DNA from: Lentzea aerocolonigenes
Lineage (GTDB): Bacteria; Actinomycetota; Actinomycetes; Mycobacteriales; Pseudonocardiaceae
Length of the DNA: 64,000 nt
NCBI RefSeq assembly: GCF_000974445.1
Contig: NZ_BBOJ01000022.1
Location: forward strand, 248,001-312,000
Direction of reading: 5' to 3'
In this document: piece by piece, positions 49,097-56,732 of the stretch
Numbering within the stretch: position 1 is the first letter of the stretch
How the letters are laid out: each line of letters opens with the position of its first letter
Position numbers and translations under genes: made by a program
Notes under the pieces: generated by a model
What the model was told of the DNA's origin: nothing
What the model saw: the letters and a program-made list of their open reading frames with translations, nothing else
Databases searched by the model: none

Positions 49097-49139
49097 GCCG
49101 AGCGACCCGCACACCGGTGTGGCACACGGGCCGCTCGGC
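49097..49139 (+). terminator. Hairpin after the ABC1 kinase gene
   Basis: Stem of 8 bp plus 4 bp (49097-49104 with 49132-49139 and 49106-49109 with 49127-49130) with a 17-base loop and no T-run. The rest of 49038-49286 shows no gene. Confidence 0.5.
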
Positions 49140-49286
49140 CGTGCCGCCGGCGGCCGCCTCAGGCCCGGCTGTCGCGGACTGGTCTTCAACACAGGCCCTA
49201 ACTCGTCCGAGTGAACATTGCTCGAGTTGTCCACAGGTTGGTGCTGAGCCCCATTTGCTGGCTCGCCAGTAGGCCACGATGACCCC

Positions 49287-49829
49287 ATGGCAACCATCAC
49301 AACCACCGCTGACCTGCGTAAATCCGGTGTCTCCTCGCGGGAGATCCTGCGCCACTGCACTCCGGCCGGACAGTGGCAACAGCTGCTGCCCGGCGTTGTT
49401 CTGCAGAAGCCATCACCCCCGACCCGGCTGGACCGGCTTCGCGCGGTGCTGTCCTACGCGGGCCCTTCCGCGGTCATCACGGGCGCGGACGCACTGACGC
49501 GGCAAGGCGCCACGCTTCCACTCCCCCGGCACATCCACGTGCTGGCGGGCAGCAACGCGCGAAGAGCCCATCCGTCGATCCTGCTGGAACGCACGACCCG
49601 GCCACCGGGCGTGGTGTCGCGCGACGGACTTCGGCTGGCTCTTCCGGCTCGGGCCGCACTGGACATGGCCCGCCGCGAGACGAACCCGCGAGCGGTCGTG
49701 GAGATCCTCGACGCGGTGGTACAGGCTCGGCTGTGTTCACCGGGTGATCTTCGCGAGGAGCTGCGGCGGAGCTGCCGACGCGGAACGGCGCTGGTCAGGC
49801 AGGCCTTACGCCACCTGTTTCCGGTTTGA
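49287..49829 (+). CDS. Shortened AbiEi-like antitoxin-domain protein
   Basis: A 180-residue protein. The beginning 'ITTTADLRKSGVSSREILRHCTPAGQWQQLLPGVVL' is the winged-helix (AbiEi_4-type) domain seen in type IV antitoxins and in many actinomycete regulators; 'AVITGADALTRQGATLPLPRHIHVL' and 'LALPARAALDMARRETNPRAVVEILDAVVQARLC' are the usual second part. Family members tend to be 270-320 residues, and the last part is missing here. The stop comes nine bases before a 62-bp repeat array, so the 3' end was probably lost. No AbiEii toxin gene is next to it. Confidence 0.68.
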   Translation: MATITTTADLRKSGVSSREILRHCTPAGQWQQLLPGVVLQKPSPPTRLDRLRAVLSYAGPSAVITGADALTRQGATLPLPRHIHVLAGSNARRAHPSILLERTTRPPGVVSRDGLRLALPARAALDMARRETNPRAVVEILDAVVQARLCSPGDLREELRRSCRRGTALVRQALRHLFPV

Positions 49830-49837
49830 CCGGCGGA

Positions 49838-50220
49838 GGGCCGACCGGGCTGTGCCGCCTCGGTCCACCGACGCTTCCGACGGTGAGCCGAGCACATCCG
49901 ACCTGCAGGGCTGTGCCGACTCAGTCAACCGGCGCTTCCGACCGTGAGCCGAGCACATCCGGACCTGCCGGGCTGTCCCGACTCAGTCAACCGGCACTTC
50001 CGACGGAGAGCCGAGCACATCCGGACCTGCCGGGCTGTCCCGACTCAGTCAACCGGCACTTCCGACGGAGAGCCGAGCACATCCGGACCTGCCGGGCTGT
50101 CCCGACTCAGTCAACCGGCACTTCCGACGGAGAGCCGAGCACATCCGGACCTGCCGGGCTGTCCCGACTCAGTCAACCGGCACTTCCGACGGAGAGCCGA
50201 GCGCATCCGACCTGCCAGGC
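49838..50220. repeat. 62-bp tandem repeat array
   Basis: Copies start at 49961, 50023, 50085 and 50147 with exact 62-bp spacing; two diverged copies precede them (from about 49838) and a partial one follows. The internal units are almost identical. Each contains CCGGCA...TGCCGG, so single strands can fold. The unit has no stop codon in any plus-strand phase. No protein can be supported in it. The stretch 50221-50519 after it holds no recognisable gene. Confidence 0.93.
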
Positions 50221-50519
50221 ATGAGGCGCGACGTGCATCTGCCCACCTCTGCCGAACACCGGCCCGAGCAGCGCGCCAACACACTCACCCGTCCGACAGA
50301 ACGCCGTGGCGGACATCGACTTCAAGCACTCACGAACGCTTCCCGACGAGGAACCGACCCGCGCCGGGCAACGACTTCGACCATCCACCGACGCCTTCCG
50401 ACGAACTGGCCGCCCAGACCTACCCACGCCGCGAAGGCCGCGCCGTGCGACCAACACCGCCGACCGACCATCTCGCCCGAGCAGCACACCAACGCCATCA
50501 AACGCCGAAAGGACACCTG

Positions 50520-50930
50520 AGCGCCAACCCCGGCCCGTGGTCCCAGCCGGCCACCGATCCCGGACCTGGGTTCGACCCGGCCGCCAACCCTGGCCCTGGA
50601 ACTCGAACCGGCCGGCAACCCCGAACCTGAGTCCCGCCCGGCCGCCAACCCCGAACCTCGGTTCCGCTCGGCTCCGACCTCTGACCTGGGCCCACCTGGC
50701 CCCCGACCCCGGACCTGGGTCCCGCCCGTCCCCCGACCCCGAACCTGGGTCCCCCGCCACCAACTCCAGCCCGTGATCCCACCCAGCCACCAACCCTGGA
50801 CCTGGATCCCCCGGCCACCAACCCCAACCCGTGATCCCACCCGGCCACCAACCCCGGACCTGGGTCCCACCCGACCCCGACCCCGACCCCGGACCTGGAT
50901 CCCACCCGACCACCAACGCTGCCCACACGA
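50520..50930. repeat. Degenerate roughly 30-bp minisatellite
   Basis: About 13 imperfect units of about 30 bases with a consensus like ACCTGGGTCCCACCCGG plus CCACCAACCCCGG. The unit length is a multiple of three and all frames are largely open on both strands, giving artificial frames rich in P, G and D, or W and G. No start with a ribosome site or conserved protein was found. Confidence 0.8.
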
Positions 50931-50965
50931 GGTCGACCGTCCACACCGGACCCAACCCCCGCGAA

Positions 50966-51136
50966 TCAGCGCCAGTACTCGTCCGGCAACTTCCCTTCGA
51001 TGTCCCGCACGTGCGTCTTCGCGCAGACGTGACACAACCACCGAACCGACCCACCGATCCGCTCCGACGACCAGGCCAGGAACTCCAGGTCAGAAACGGA
51101 GGTGCGCAACCGCCCACATCTGTGGCACGCGGTCAC
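50966..51136 (-). CDS. Small zinc-ribbon protein coupled to a methyltransferase
   Basis: A 56-residue protein with C4-x2-C7 (ACHRCGRL) and C35-x2-C38 (LCHVCAKT), and a tryptophan-rich middle (LEFLAWSSERIGG). The start GTG 51136 overlaps the methyltransferase stop by four bases (GTGA), so it is translated with that gene. Two CxxC pairs 27 residues apart suggest a zinc knuckle. It ends 'KLPDEYWR'. Family not recognised, but coupling and composition make it convincing. Confidence 0.75.
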   Translation of the reverse strand: MTACHRCGRLRTSVSDLEFLAWSSERIGGSVRWLCHVCAKTHVRDIEGKLPDEYWR

Positions 51137-52005
51137 CGGCGCCGTCCCAGGTGGACGGTGTCCGTCTCCAGCAGGAACACGTCCTCACGTGCGCCGACGT
51201 ACTCCGAGTCGGAGGGGTTCAGCAGCCGGCGCAGCGCGTCGCGGTCGGCGGCGTGCAGGCGTGACGAGGTGACCTCGGCCAGCCAGGTCAGGCGGTCCAC
51301 CGCCCACTCGCGCACGAAGTGCTTGGCCGGGGCCGGGTGATCGACGACGAAGCTGAAGGCGCTGATCTCGCCCAGGCCCGCGTCGGCCAGCGCGACGTTC
51401 CAGCCGACGGGTAGCCGGACCGCGCCGGTCATGCCCTCGCGCATCGACACGAACCACTCGGCGCGGGCCGCGGCCAGGCGGTCGGCCAGGCCCGGTTCGC
51501 CGACGCCCAGGTCCCAGGGCAGGAAGCGAGTTTCGAGGCCTCCCTCGGCCAGGGCCAGCCAGCCGCCCGGAGCCAGGGCGGAGACCAGGCGGCGGACGCC
51601 GCGCAGCTGGTCAGGGAGGTGGTGGATCACCCGCGAGCCCCAGATGAGCTCGACCGGGCCGGCGAACGACAGCGGGTCTTCGGTGGCGAGGTCTGCCAGG
51701 ACGGGCTTCACCGACACGGCGCCGTCTGCTTCGGCGCGCGCGGCGGTGCAGGCTGCGTCCAGGAGTTCGGGGGTGGCGTCCACCAGGACGAGGACGCCTC
51801 CGCCGTGTTCGCGCAGGGCTGAGACCAGGGGCACGCTCATGGAGCCCGCGCCGCAGCCGACGTCCATGACCACCGGCGAGTCGGGGAGAGGTGCGACGAG
51901 TCTCCGTGCGACCTGAGACAACGCCTCTTCTTGCAGGGCGCCGTAGCGCCTCATTCCGCTCAGTCGAGCGGACCAGTCGATTCCGTCGTGGGTGTGGTGC
52001 GGCAC
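51133..52005 (-). CDS. SAM-dependent methyltransferase
   Basis: A 290-residue class I methyltransferase. Motif I is 'VVMDVGCGAGSMSVPLV', the acidic end of strand 2 is 'VLVDATPELLDAA', motif II/III is 'VELIWGSRVIHHLPDQLRGVRRL', and 'LAPGGWLALAEGG' follows, all as in the Methyltransf_25 group. The C-terminal half (about 170-285) is helical and probably binds the substrate. ATG 52005. A coupled zinc-ribbon gene follows. Substrate unknown; nearby genes give no hint. Confidence 0.83.
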   Translation of the reverse strand: MPHHTHDGIDWSARLSGMRRYGALQEEALSQVARRLVAPLPDSPVVMDVGCGAGSMSVPLVSALREHGGGVLVLVDATPELLDAACTAARAEADGAVSVKPVLADLATEDPLSFAGPVELIWGSRVIHHLPDQLRGVRRLVSALAPGGWLALAEGGLETRFLPWDLGVGEPGLADRLAAARAEWFVSMREGMTGAVRLPVGWNVALADAGLGEISAFSFVVDHPAPAKHFVREWAVDRLTWLAEVTSSRLHAADRDALRRLLNPSDSEYVGAREDVFLLETDTVHLGRRR

Positions 52006-52031
52006 AAAGGGAACGGTACGGAGGAACGGCC

Positions 52032-52067
52032 GAGGCCGCCATCCACCTTCTCGTGGATGACGGCCTC
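52032..52067 (-). terminator. Terminator of the whiB7 operon
   Basis: A 15-bp stem with one mismatch (52032-52046 with 52053-52067) and a 6-base loop, 13 bases after the stop of the small gene downstream of whiB7. Confidence 0.75.
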
Positions 52068-52079
52068 AGCTCGAGACTG

Positions 52080-52295
52080 TCAGAGGTCGAAGCGAGCCGC
52101 TCTGCGTCCCGCCCATCGCGACAACCTGCGCCAACGTTGCGCTGACGCGAGGCGGTTCGCCAGGCGTTGCTCTTCAGCGAACCTCTGGGCTTCTTGTATT
52201 CGTATTCGCACGAATTCTTCGTTCAGAGACATGGGTGTCAGGCCCTCGTTCAGGTAGGCGGGCAGTGCGCTGTGGTTGATCTGCACGGTGTTCAC
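52080..52295 (-). CDS. Small protein coupled to whiB7
   Basis: A 71-residue protein. GTG 52295 overlaps the whiB7 stop (GTGA), so both come from one mRNA. It begins VNTVQINHSALPAYLNEGLTP and continues with an amphipathic helix 'LNEEFVRIRIQEAQRFAEEQRL', then a basic, tryptophan-containing end 'RWRRLSRWAGRRAARFD'. The short leading segment with a conserved look and the basic tail could contact a partner or nucleic acid. Family not recognised. Being in the whiB7 operon, it should be induced by ribosome-targeting drugs. Confidence 0.78.
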   Translation of the reverse strand: MNTVQINHSALPAYLNEGLTPMSLNEEFVRIRIQEAQRFAEEQRLANRLASAQRWRRLSRWAGRRAARFDL

Positions 52296-52612
52296 GCCGC
52301 CGACTCCGTCCTGCTGGCCGGAACAACTGCCGCGTCCTTGCGCGGACGGCCACGCGGCCGCTTCCGCGCGATGACGACACCGCGCTCGAAGATCTCTCCA
52401 CCCCAGACGCCCCACGGCTCGTGACGGGCGAGCGCGCCGGCGAGGCACTCCGCCAGCACCGGGCAGGTCCCGCAGAAGGACTTCGCCTTCTCGAGGTCGG
52501 CCGGCGCGTCAGCGAACCAGAGGTCGGGGTTGTGGGTGCGGCAGGGGATGTCGAGCCCCTCCGCGAGGTCCGGAAGTGTCTCGCCGGTGAGCGGGACAGT
52601 CGCGGTCAACAT
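52292..52612 (-). CDS. whiB7: WhiB7, redox-sensing activator of antibiotic resistance
   Basis: A 106-residue WhiB protein. Four cysteines (IPCRTHNP, then FCGTCPVLAEC) bind the [4Fe-4S] cluster; 'EPWGVWGGEIF' is the family loop that contacts sigma factor, and 'KRPRGRPRKD' is the AT-hook that marks WhiB7 among WhiB proteins. WhiB7 activates intrinsic resistance genes and itself. Its neighbour uvrD2 supports orthology. A terminator and an upstream ORF precede it, as known for whiB7 leaders. ATG 52612 has AAGGAG eight bases upstream. Confidence 0.95.
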   Translation of the reverse strand: MLTATVPLTGETLPDLAEGLDIPCRTHNPDLWFADAPADLEKAKSFCGTCPVLAECLAGALARHEPWGVWGGEIFERGVVIARKRPRGRPRKDAAVVPASRTESAA

Positions 52613-52641
52613 CTGGGTTTTCTCCTTGTGTGGGGTACTGC

Positions 52642-52687
52642 AAAAACACGAAAGCCGCGGACTCTGTGCGAGTCCGCGGCTTTCGTG
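52642..52687 (-). terminator. Attenuator terminator in the whiB7 leader
   Basis: A perfect 17-bp stem (52647-52663 with 52671-52687) with a 7-base loop, followed on the minus strand by TTTTT (52642-52646). It sits 30 bases before whiB7 and 23 bases after the stop of an upstream ORF. Such a strong terminator inside the leader must be bypassed for whiB7 expression. Confidence 0.93.
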
Positions 52688-52710
52688 AGCCTGGTGGTCC
52701 TTCGACCCCC

Positions 52711-52977
52711 TTATGGGGTCGGCAGGAGCCTTCTCACTTGATGCGCGGACGGCGCATTCGTGTAGTTGTCATCGACGACCGGCAGCACGATCGGCTGCTC
52801 GCTGGTCAGTTCGGTGCCGCGCAGTGCGATCCCGCGCAGGGCGGTGCCGCGCTCACGACCCAGCAGTGCCACTGGCTTGTGGGCAGACTTGTGCCACATG
52901 GCCTGAGCGGCTGCGGACGTGCAGAGGCCCTCGGTCAACGGGAGGCCGAGCGCGCGCGAAGTCGTGAAGAGCTTCAC
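52711..52977 (-). CDS. Upstream ORF of the whiB7 leader
   Basis: An 88-codon frame from GTG 52977, preceded by GGAGGTGGCC, to TAA 52711. Its stop sits in a GACCCC-ATAA-GGGGTC hairpin. The product (KLFTTSRALGLPLTEGLC..., ending QVRRLLPTP) is not a known protein; the role is likely that of a sensor of translation. In mycobacteria and streptomycetes a translated upstream ORF controls whiB7/wblC by attenuation. A shorter start inside the frame is possible. Confidence 0.68.
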   Translation of the reverse strand: MKLFTTSRALGLPLTEGLCTSAAAQAMWHKSAHKPVALLGRERGTALRGIALRGTELTSEQPIVLPVVDDNYTNAPSAHQVRRLLPTP

Positions 52978-53067
52978 AACGGCCACCTCCTCCAAGAGAG
53001 CTCTGCTGTAGAGAGCTAGTAGTAGTTCTTCTTCCCCAGACGGGTCCTCCGGACCCGGCATGAGCAG

Positions 53068-53105
53068 GTTATGACCCCGTCCCACGGGCTCGCAACCTAT
53101 TTAAC
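53068..53105 (-). promoter_or_regulatory. Probable autoregulated whiB7 promoter
   Basis: On the minus strand: an AT-rich block (TTAAATAG, about 53097-53104), a -35-like TTGCGA (53090-53095), a 16-base spacer and a -10-like CATAAC (53068-53073). WhiB7 binds an AT-rich site just upstream of the -35 element, so the layout fits self-activation. It lies between the uvrD2 stop and the leader. Confidence 0.55.
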
Positions 53106-53119
53106 GAAACTTGTCCCGA

Positions 53120-55225
53120 TCAGGTGGCGGAGTACCCGACACCGGCCCGGACCAGGCCCAACACGTCGTCGCCGAACTTATCAAGCTTCGACGCGCCGAT
53201 GCCCGAGATCGCCACGAGTCCGGCCGAATCCGTGGGTCGCTGCTCCGCGATCGCCATCAGGGTCGCGTCGGTGAAGACCACGTACGCGGGCACCTTGAGC
53301 TCCCGCGCCCGCGCCGCACGCCACTGACGGAGCGACTCGAGCAGTTCCTCGTCCACATCGGACGGGCAGGACCTGCAACGACCGAGCTTCACGGCCTGCG
53401 CCTCGACCAGAGTCGCCGCGCAGACCCGGCAGGTCGGTTTTTCCTTCTTCATCAGAGGTGGCCGCTGAGCGCCCGCAGATACCCGTGCGGCGGGGTGGTT
53501 CTCGGGCACGAGGCTGTACAGGAACCTCGACCGGCGGCGGTACTTGCGCCCACCGGCCGCGCGCGACAACGCCCACGACAGCCAGAGGTGCTCACGCGCG
53601 CGCGTGACACCTACATACAGAAGGCGGCGTTCTTCTTCGACCTTCGCCTCGTCACCGTCGGCGTACTGGATCGGCATCGTGCCCTCGACGAGTCCGACGA
53701 GGAACACGGCGTCCCACTCCAGACCCTTCGACGCGTGCAGCGAGGCGAGCGTGACTCCCTCGACGGTCGGCGGGTGCTGTGCCTCGGCCCGCACGTCCAG
53801 CTCCGCGCAGAACCGCGGCAGGTCGGCGTCCGGCACCGCGGCGGCGAACTCCTCGGCGAGCTCGACCAGCGCGAGCAACGACTCCCAGCGCTCACGGGCC
53901 GAGCCGCCGGTCGGCGGTTCGTCGGTCAGCCCGACCCGGCCCAGCACCGCGCGGACGACCTCGGGCAGGCTCCCGTCGCGTTCGCCCGCAGAGCGCAGCG
54001 CGATCATCGCCTGGCGCACCTCGGCGCGCTCGAAGAACCGTTCGCCACCGCGCACGAGGTACGGGATGCCGAGCGACGCGAGCGCCTGCTCGTACGCCTC
54101 GGACTGCGCGTTGACCCGGTAGAGGATCGCGATCTCCGACGCCGCCACGCCCTCGTCGAGCAGTGTCTTGATCCGCCCGGCGACGGCGTCCGCCTCGGCC
54201 GGTTCGTCGTCGAACTCGTGGAACCGCGGCATCGGCCCGTCCGGCCGCTGTCCGATCAGCTGCAGCCGCGACCCGGCAGGACGGCCGCGTGCCCACTTGA
54301 TGACGTCGTTGGCCAGCCCAACGACCTGGGGCGTCGACCGGTAGTCGCGCTCGAGCCGCACGACGACGGCCTCGGGGAACCGCCGCGCGAAGTTGAGCAG
54401 CGGCTGCGGCGAGGCGCCGGCGAACGAGTAGATGGTCTGGTTCGCGTCGCCGACCACGGTCAGGTCGTCGCGGCCGCCGAGCCACGCGTCGAGCACGCGC
54501 TGCTGCAACGGCGTCACGTCCTGGTACTCGTCGACGACGAAGCAGCGGTAGCGGTCGCGGAACTCCTGCGCGACCTCCGCGTTGTCCTCCAGCGCCCCCG
54601 CCGTGTAGAGCAGCAGGTCGTCGAAGTCGAGCAGCTGCGCCTCGTTCTTGAGCTGCTCGTAGGTCGTGTAGAGCTTCATGATCTGCTCGGCGGGCGCCGG
54701 GATGTCCCGCGCGGCGCGGGCGGCGGCAACCGGGTAGTCCTCCGGCGTCAGCAGCGACGCCTTCGCCCACTCGATCTCGCTGGTCAGGTCGCGCAGCGCG
54801 TCGGCTTCGGTCGGCAGGCCCAGCCGGGACGCGGCACGGGCGACGACGCGGATCTTCTGGTCGACGAGCTCCCACCGCGGGCCGCCGATGACGCGTGGCC
54901 AGAAGTAGCGCAACTGACGTGAGGCGGCGGCGTGGAACGTCACGGCCTGTGCGCCGTGCACGTCCAGAGAACGCAGACGGGTGCGCATCTCCCCTGCGGC
55001 GCGTTTGGTGAACGTGACCGCGAGGACCTGCGACGGGGCGACGTGACCGCGTTGGCACAGGTAGGCGATGCGGTGCGTGATGGTGCGCGTTTTTCCGGTA
55101 CCGGCGCCCGCGAGCACGCACACCGGGCCGCGCGGCGCTTCGACCGCTGCGCGCTGTTCCGGATCAAGACCCTCCAGCAACGCCTCCATGCCCGGCAGTC
55201 TCGCAGACGGACGATCCGCGCTCAT
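53120..55225 (-). CDS. uvrD2: ATP-dependent DNA helicase UvrD2
   Basis: A 701-residue SF1A helicase. Motifs: 'VLAGAGTGKTRTITHRIAYL' (Walker A), 'FVVDEYQDVTPLQQ' (Walker B), 'VVGDANQTIYSFAGA' (motif III), 'LERDYRSTPQV' (motif IV) and 'LLYVGVTRAREHLWLSWA' (motif VI). Between helicase and C-terminal HRDC domain is a tetracysteine site (CRVC ... CRSC), which marks UvrD2. The HRDC end contains 'VFTDATLMAIAEQRP'. ATG 55225 (MSADRPSARLPG) is chosen over TTG 55246. Confidence 0.94.
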   Translation of the reverse strand: MSADRPSARLPGMEALLEGLDPEQRAAVEAPRGPVCVLAGAGTGKTRTITHRIAYLCQRGHVAPSQVLAVTFTKRAAGEMRTRLRSLDVHGAQAVTFHAAASRQLRYFWPRVIGGPRWELVDQKIRVVARAASRLGLPTEADALRDLTSEIEWAKASLLTPEDYPVAAARAARDIPAPAEQIMKLYTTYEQLKNEAQLLDFDDLLLYTAGALEDNAEVAQEFRDRYRCFVVDEYQDVTPLQQRVLDAWLGGRDDLTVVGDANQTIYSFAGASPQPLLNFARRFPEAVVVRLERDYRSTPQVVGLANDVIKWARGRPAGSRLQLIGQRPDGPMPRFHEFDDEPAEADAVAGRIKTLLDEGVAASEIAILYRVNAQSEAYEQALASLGIPYLVRGGERFFERAEVRQAMIALRSAGERDGSLPEVVRAVLGRVGLTDEPPTGGSARERWESLLALVELAEEFAAAVPDADLPRFCAELDVRAEAQHPPTVEGVTLASLHASKGLEWDAVFLVGLVEGTMPIQYADGDEAKVEEERRLLYVGVTRAREHLWLSWALSRAAGGRKYRRRSRFLYSLVPENHPAARVSAGAQRPPLMKKEKPTCRVCAATLVEAQAVKLGRCRSCPSDVDEELLESLRQWRAARARELKVPAYVVFTDATLMAIAEQRPTDSAGLVAISGIGASKLDKFGDDVLGLVRAGVGYSAT

Positions 55226-55273
55226 TGTTGAGACCGCTGTGTCCAATTTTTCCGGGCACGTATCCTGATGGGT

Positions 55274-56002
55274 ATGGCTGGTAAGCAGGACAAGGCGGCT
55301 GCCAAGGAAGCGGCGAAGGCTCGTCGCGCGGCATCACGCGAACGGCGCAAGCAGATCTTCGAGGCGTTCAAGATGCAACGCCGCGAGGACAAGGCGCTGA
55401 TCCCGCTGATGCTGGGGGCTGTCCTCGGCGTCACGGCGATTGCCGTGGTCCTCGGCCTGATCTTCAACGCGGTCTGGATGTTCGTGCCGCTGGGCGTCGC
55501 GATCGGCGCGCTGCTGGCCGTGATCATCTTCGGCCGCCGCGTGCAGAGCAACGTCTTCCGCAAGGCCGACGGCCAGCCGGGCGCGGGCGCGTGGGCGCTC
55601 GAGAACCTGCGCGGCCGCTGGCGTGTCACCCCCGCCGTCGCGGGCACCACGCAGCTCGACGCCGTGCACCGCGTGCTCGGCCGTCCCGGTGTCGTCCTGG
55701 TCGCCGAGGGTGCGCCGCAGCGGGTCAAGCCGCTCCTCGCCCAGGAGAAGAAGCGCATCTCGCGTGTCGTCGGCGAGACCCCGATCTACGACTTCATCAT
55801 CGGCACCGGCGAGGGCCAGGTCCCGCTGAAGAAGCTCCAGTCGACGCTGATGAAGCTGCCGCGCAACATCACGGCCGCCCAGGTCGACGCGCTCGAGACC
55901 CGTCTCGCGGCGCTCGCCAGCCGCGGCGCCGCGCTGCCCAAGGGCCCGATGCCGCAAGGCGCCAAGATGCGCAACGTCCAGCGCACGCTGCGCCGCCGCT
56001 GA
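55274..56002 (+). CDS. DUF4191 membrane protein
   Basis: A 242-residue actinobacterial protein. The start is strongly basic and alanine-rich (GKQDKAAAKEAAKARRAASRERRKQ), then two membrane helices (about 45-68 and 72-92), then a cytoplasmic domain with 'GAWALENLRGRWRVTPAVAGTTQLDAVHRVLGRPG' in outline and 'PVPLKKLQSTLMKLPRNI'-like segments, as in the DUF4191 family. Divergent from uvrD2. An ATG six bases earlier (55268) is possible. Confidence 0.88.
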   Translation: MAGKQDKAAAKEAAKARRAASRERRKQIFEAFKMQRREDKALIPLMLGAVLGVTAIAVVLGLIFNAVWMFVPLGVAIGALLAVIIFGRRVQSNVFRKADGQPGAGAWALENLRGRWRVTPAVAGTTQLDAVHRVLGRPGVVLVAEGAPQRVKPLLAQEKKRISRVVGETPIYDFIIGTGEGQVPLKKLQSTLMKLPRNITAAQVDALETRLAALASRGAALPKGPMPQGAKMRNVQRTLRRR

Positions 56003-56040
56003 CCTCAGGTCGTCGTCCCTGACCAGCTCCCACCACGTGG

Positions 56041-56075
56041 AAGGGCCCGCCGCACAACTCGTGCGGCGGGCCCTT
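56041..56075. terminator. Bidirectional terminator
   Basis: A perfect 15-bp stem (56041-56055 with 56061-56075) with a 5-base loop between the DUF4191 gene and the convergent RDD gene. Confidence 0.9.
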
Positions 56076-56089
56076 TCGCGTGCTCGGGA

Positions 56090-56563
56090 CTACCTGACCT
56101 TGATGACGACCGTGCCCGCGGCCTTGTCGTGCAGGCACCGCCCGTCCGAGTCCCAGACCAGCGCCGGGATGAGCGGGAAGATGAGGATCGTGCGCAGCAG
56201 CGCGCGGGGCAGGTGCACGAAGGCCTTGCCGTCGATGCGCGCCACCCGCAGGCCGAACAGCGCGTGCCCCGGCGTGAACCCGAAGAACGCGACCGCGACC
56301 ACGGTGATGACGAACCAGGCCAGCAGGCTCCAGTTCTTCGGCAGCTCAGGCCGCGTGAACACCGCGGCGACACCGGCCGCGAGGACGAAGTCGGTCAGGA
56401 TGGCGAACGTGCGCCTCCCGATCGAGGCGATGGAGCCCGGCCCCTTCTCCGGGAAGCCGTGACGCTCACCACGCCAGCGCTGTTGAGTGCCGTCGTTCGA
56501 GTCCTCACCCGGAGACAGCACCGATTGGGGTCCTGACAGCCACGAACCGGTCCACCTGCTCAC
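56090..56563 (-). CDS. RDD-family membrane protein
   Basis: A 157-residue protein. After a hydrophilic, glycine-rich start (about 45 residues) the RDD domain has 'SIGRRTFAILTDFVLAAGVAAVF' (R..D.), a second helix 'LLAWFVITVVAVAFFGFTPGHALFGLRVARIDG' in outline, and 'LRTILIFPLIPALVWDSDGRCLHDKAAGTVVIK' at the end, the typical signature. Function of RDD proteins is unclear; some transport small ions. It is convergent with DUF4191 and divergent from glnA. Confidence 0.87.
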   Translation of the reverse strand: MSRWTGSWLSGPQSVLSPGEDSNDGTQQRWRGERHGFPEKGPGSIASIGRRTFAILTDFVLAAGVAAVFTRPELPKNWSLLAWFVITVVAVAFFGFTPGHALFGLRVARIDGKAFVHLPRALLRTILIFPLIPALVWDSDGRCLHDKAAGTVVIKVR

Positions 56564-56732
56564 TCCACCAGAGTAAGCCTGTGAACATCGGGTGAGGACC
56601 GGCAGGTCGTCTTGCCGCCTCGGACCGCCCCGTTAACACTGGCGAAACATCCGAGTGACGGACGGGCAACACCGCCGACATACGGTCGCTCGCGATGACC
56701 AGCCGTTGTCCATAGTCAAGGAGTCGACGAGG

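Noticed and set aside
49838..50220. CRISPR array
   Set aside because: The 62-bp units are contiguous with no unique spacers, and no cas genes are present.
49944..50630. Plus-strand frame of 228 codons through the repeats
   Set aside because: The 62-bp unit has no stop in any phase, so a long frame is expected by chance; no start with a ribosome site and no family resemblance.
50173..51117. Minus-strand frame of 314 codons rich in G, W and P
   Set aside because: It is the minisatellite and the 62-bp array read in an accidental open frame; the zinc-ribbon gene at 50966-51136 uses another frame in the same place.
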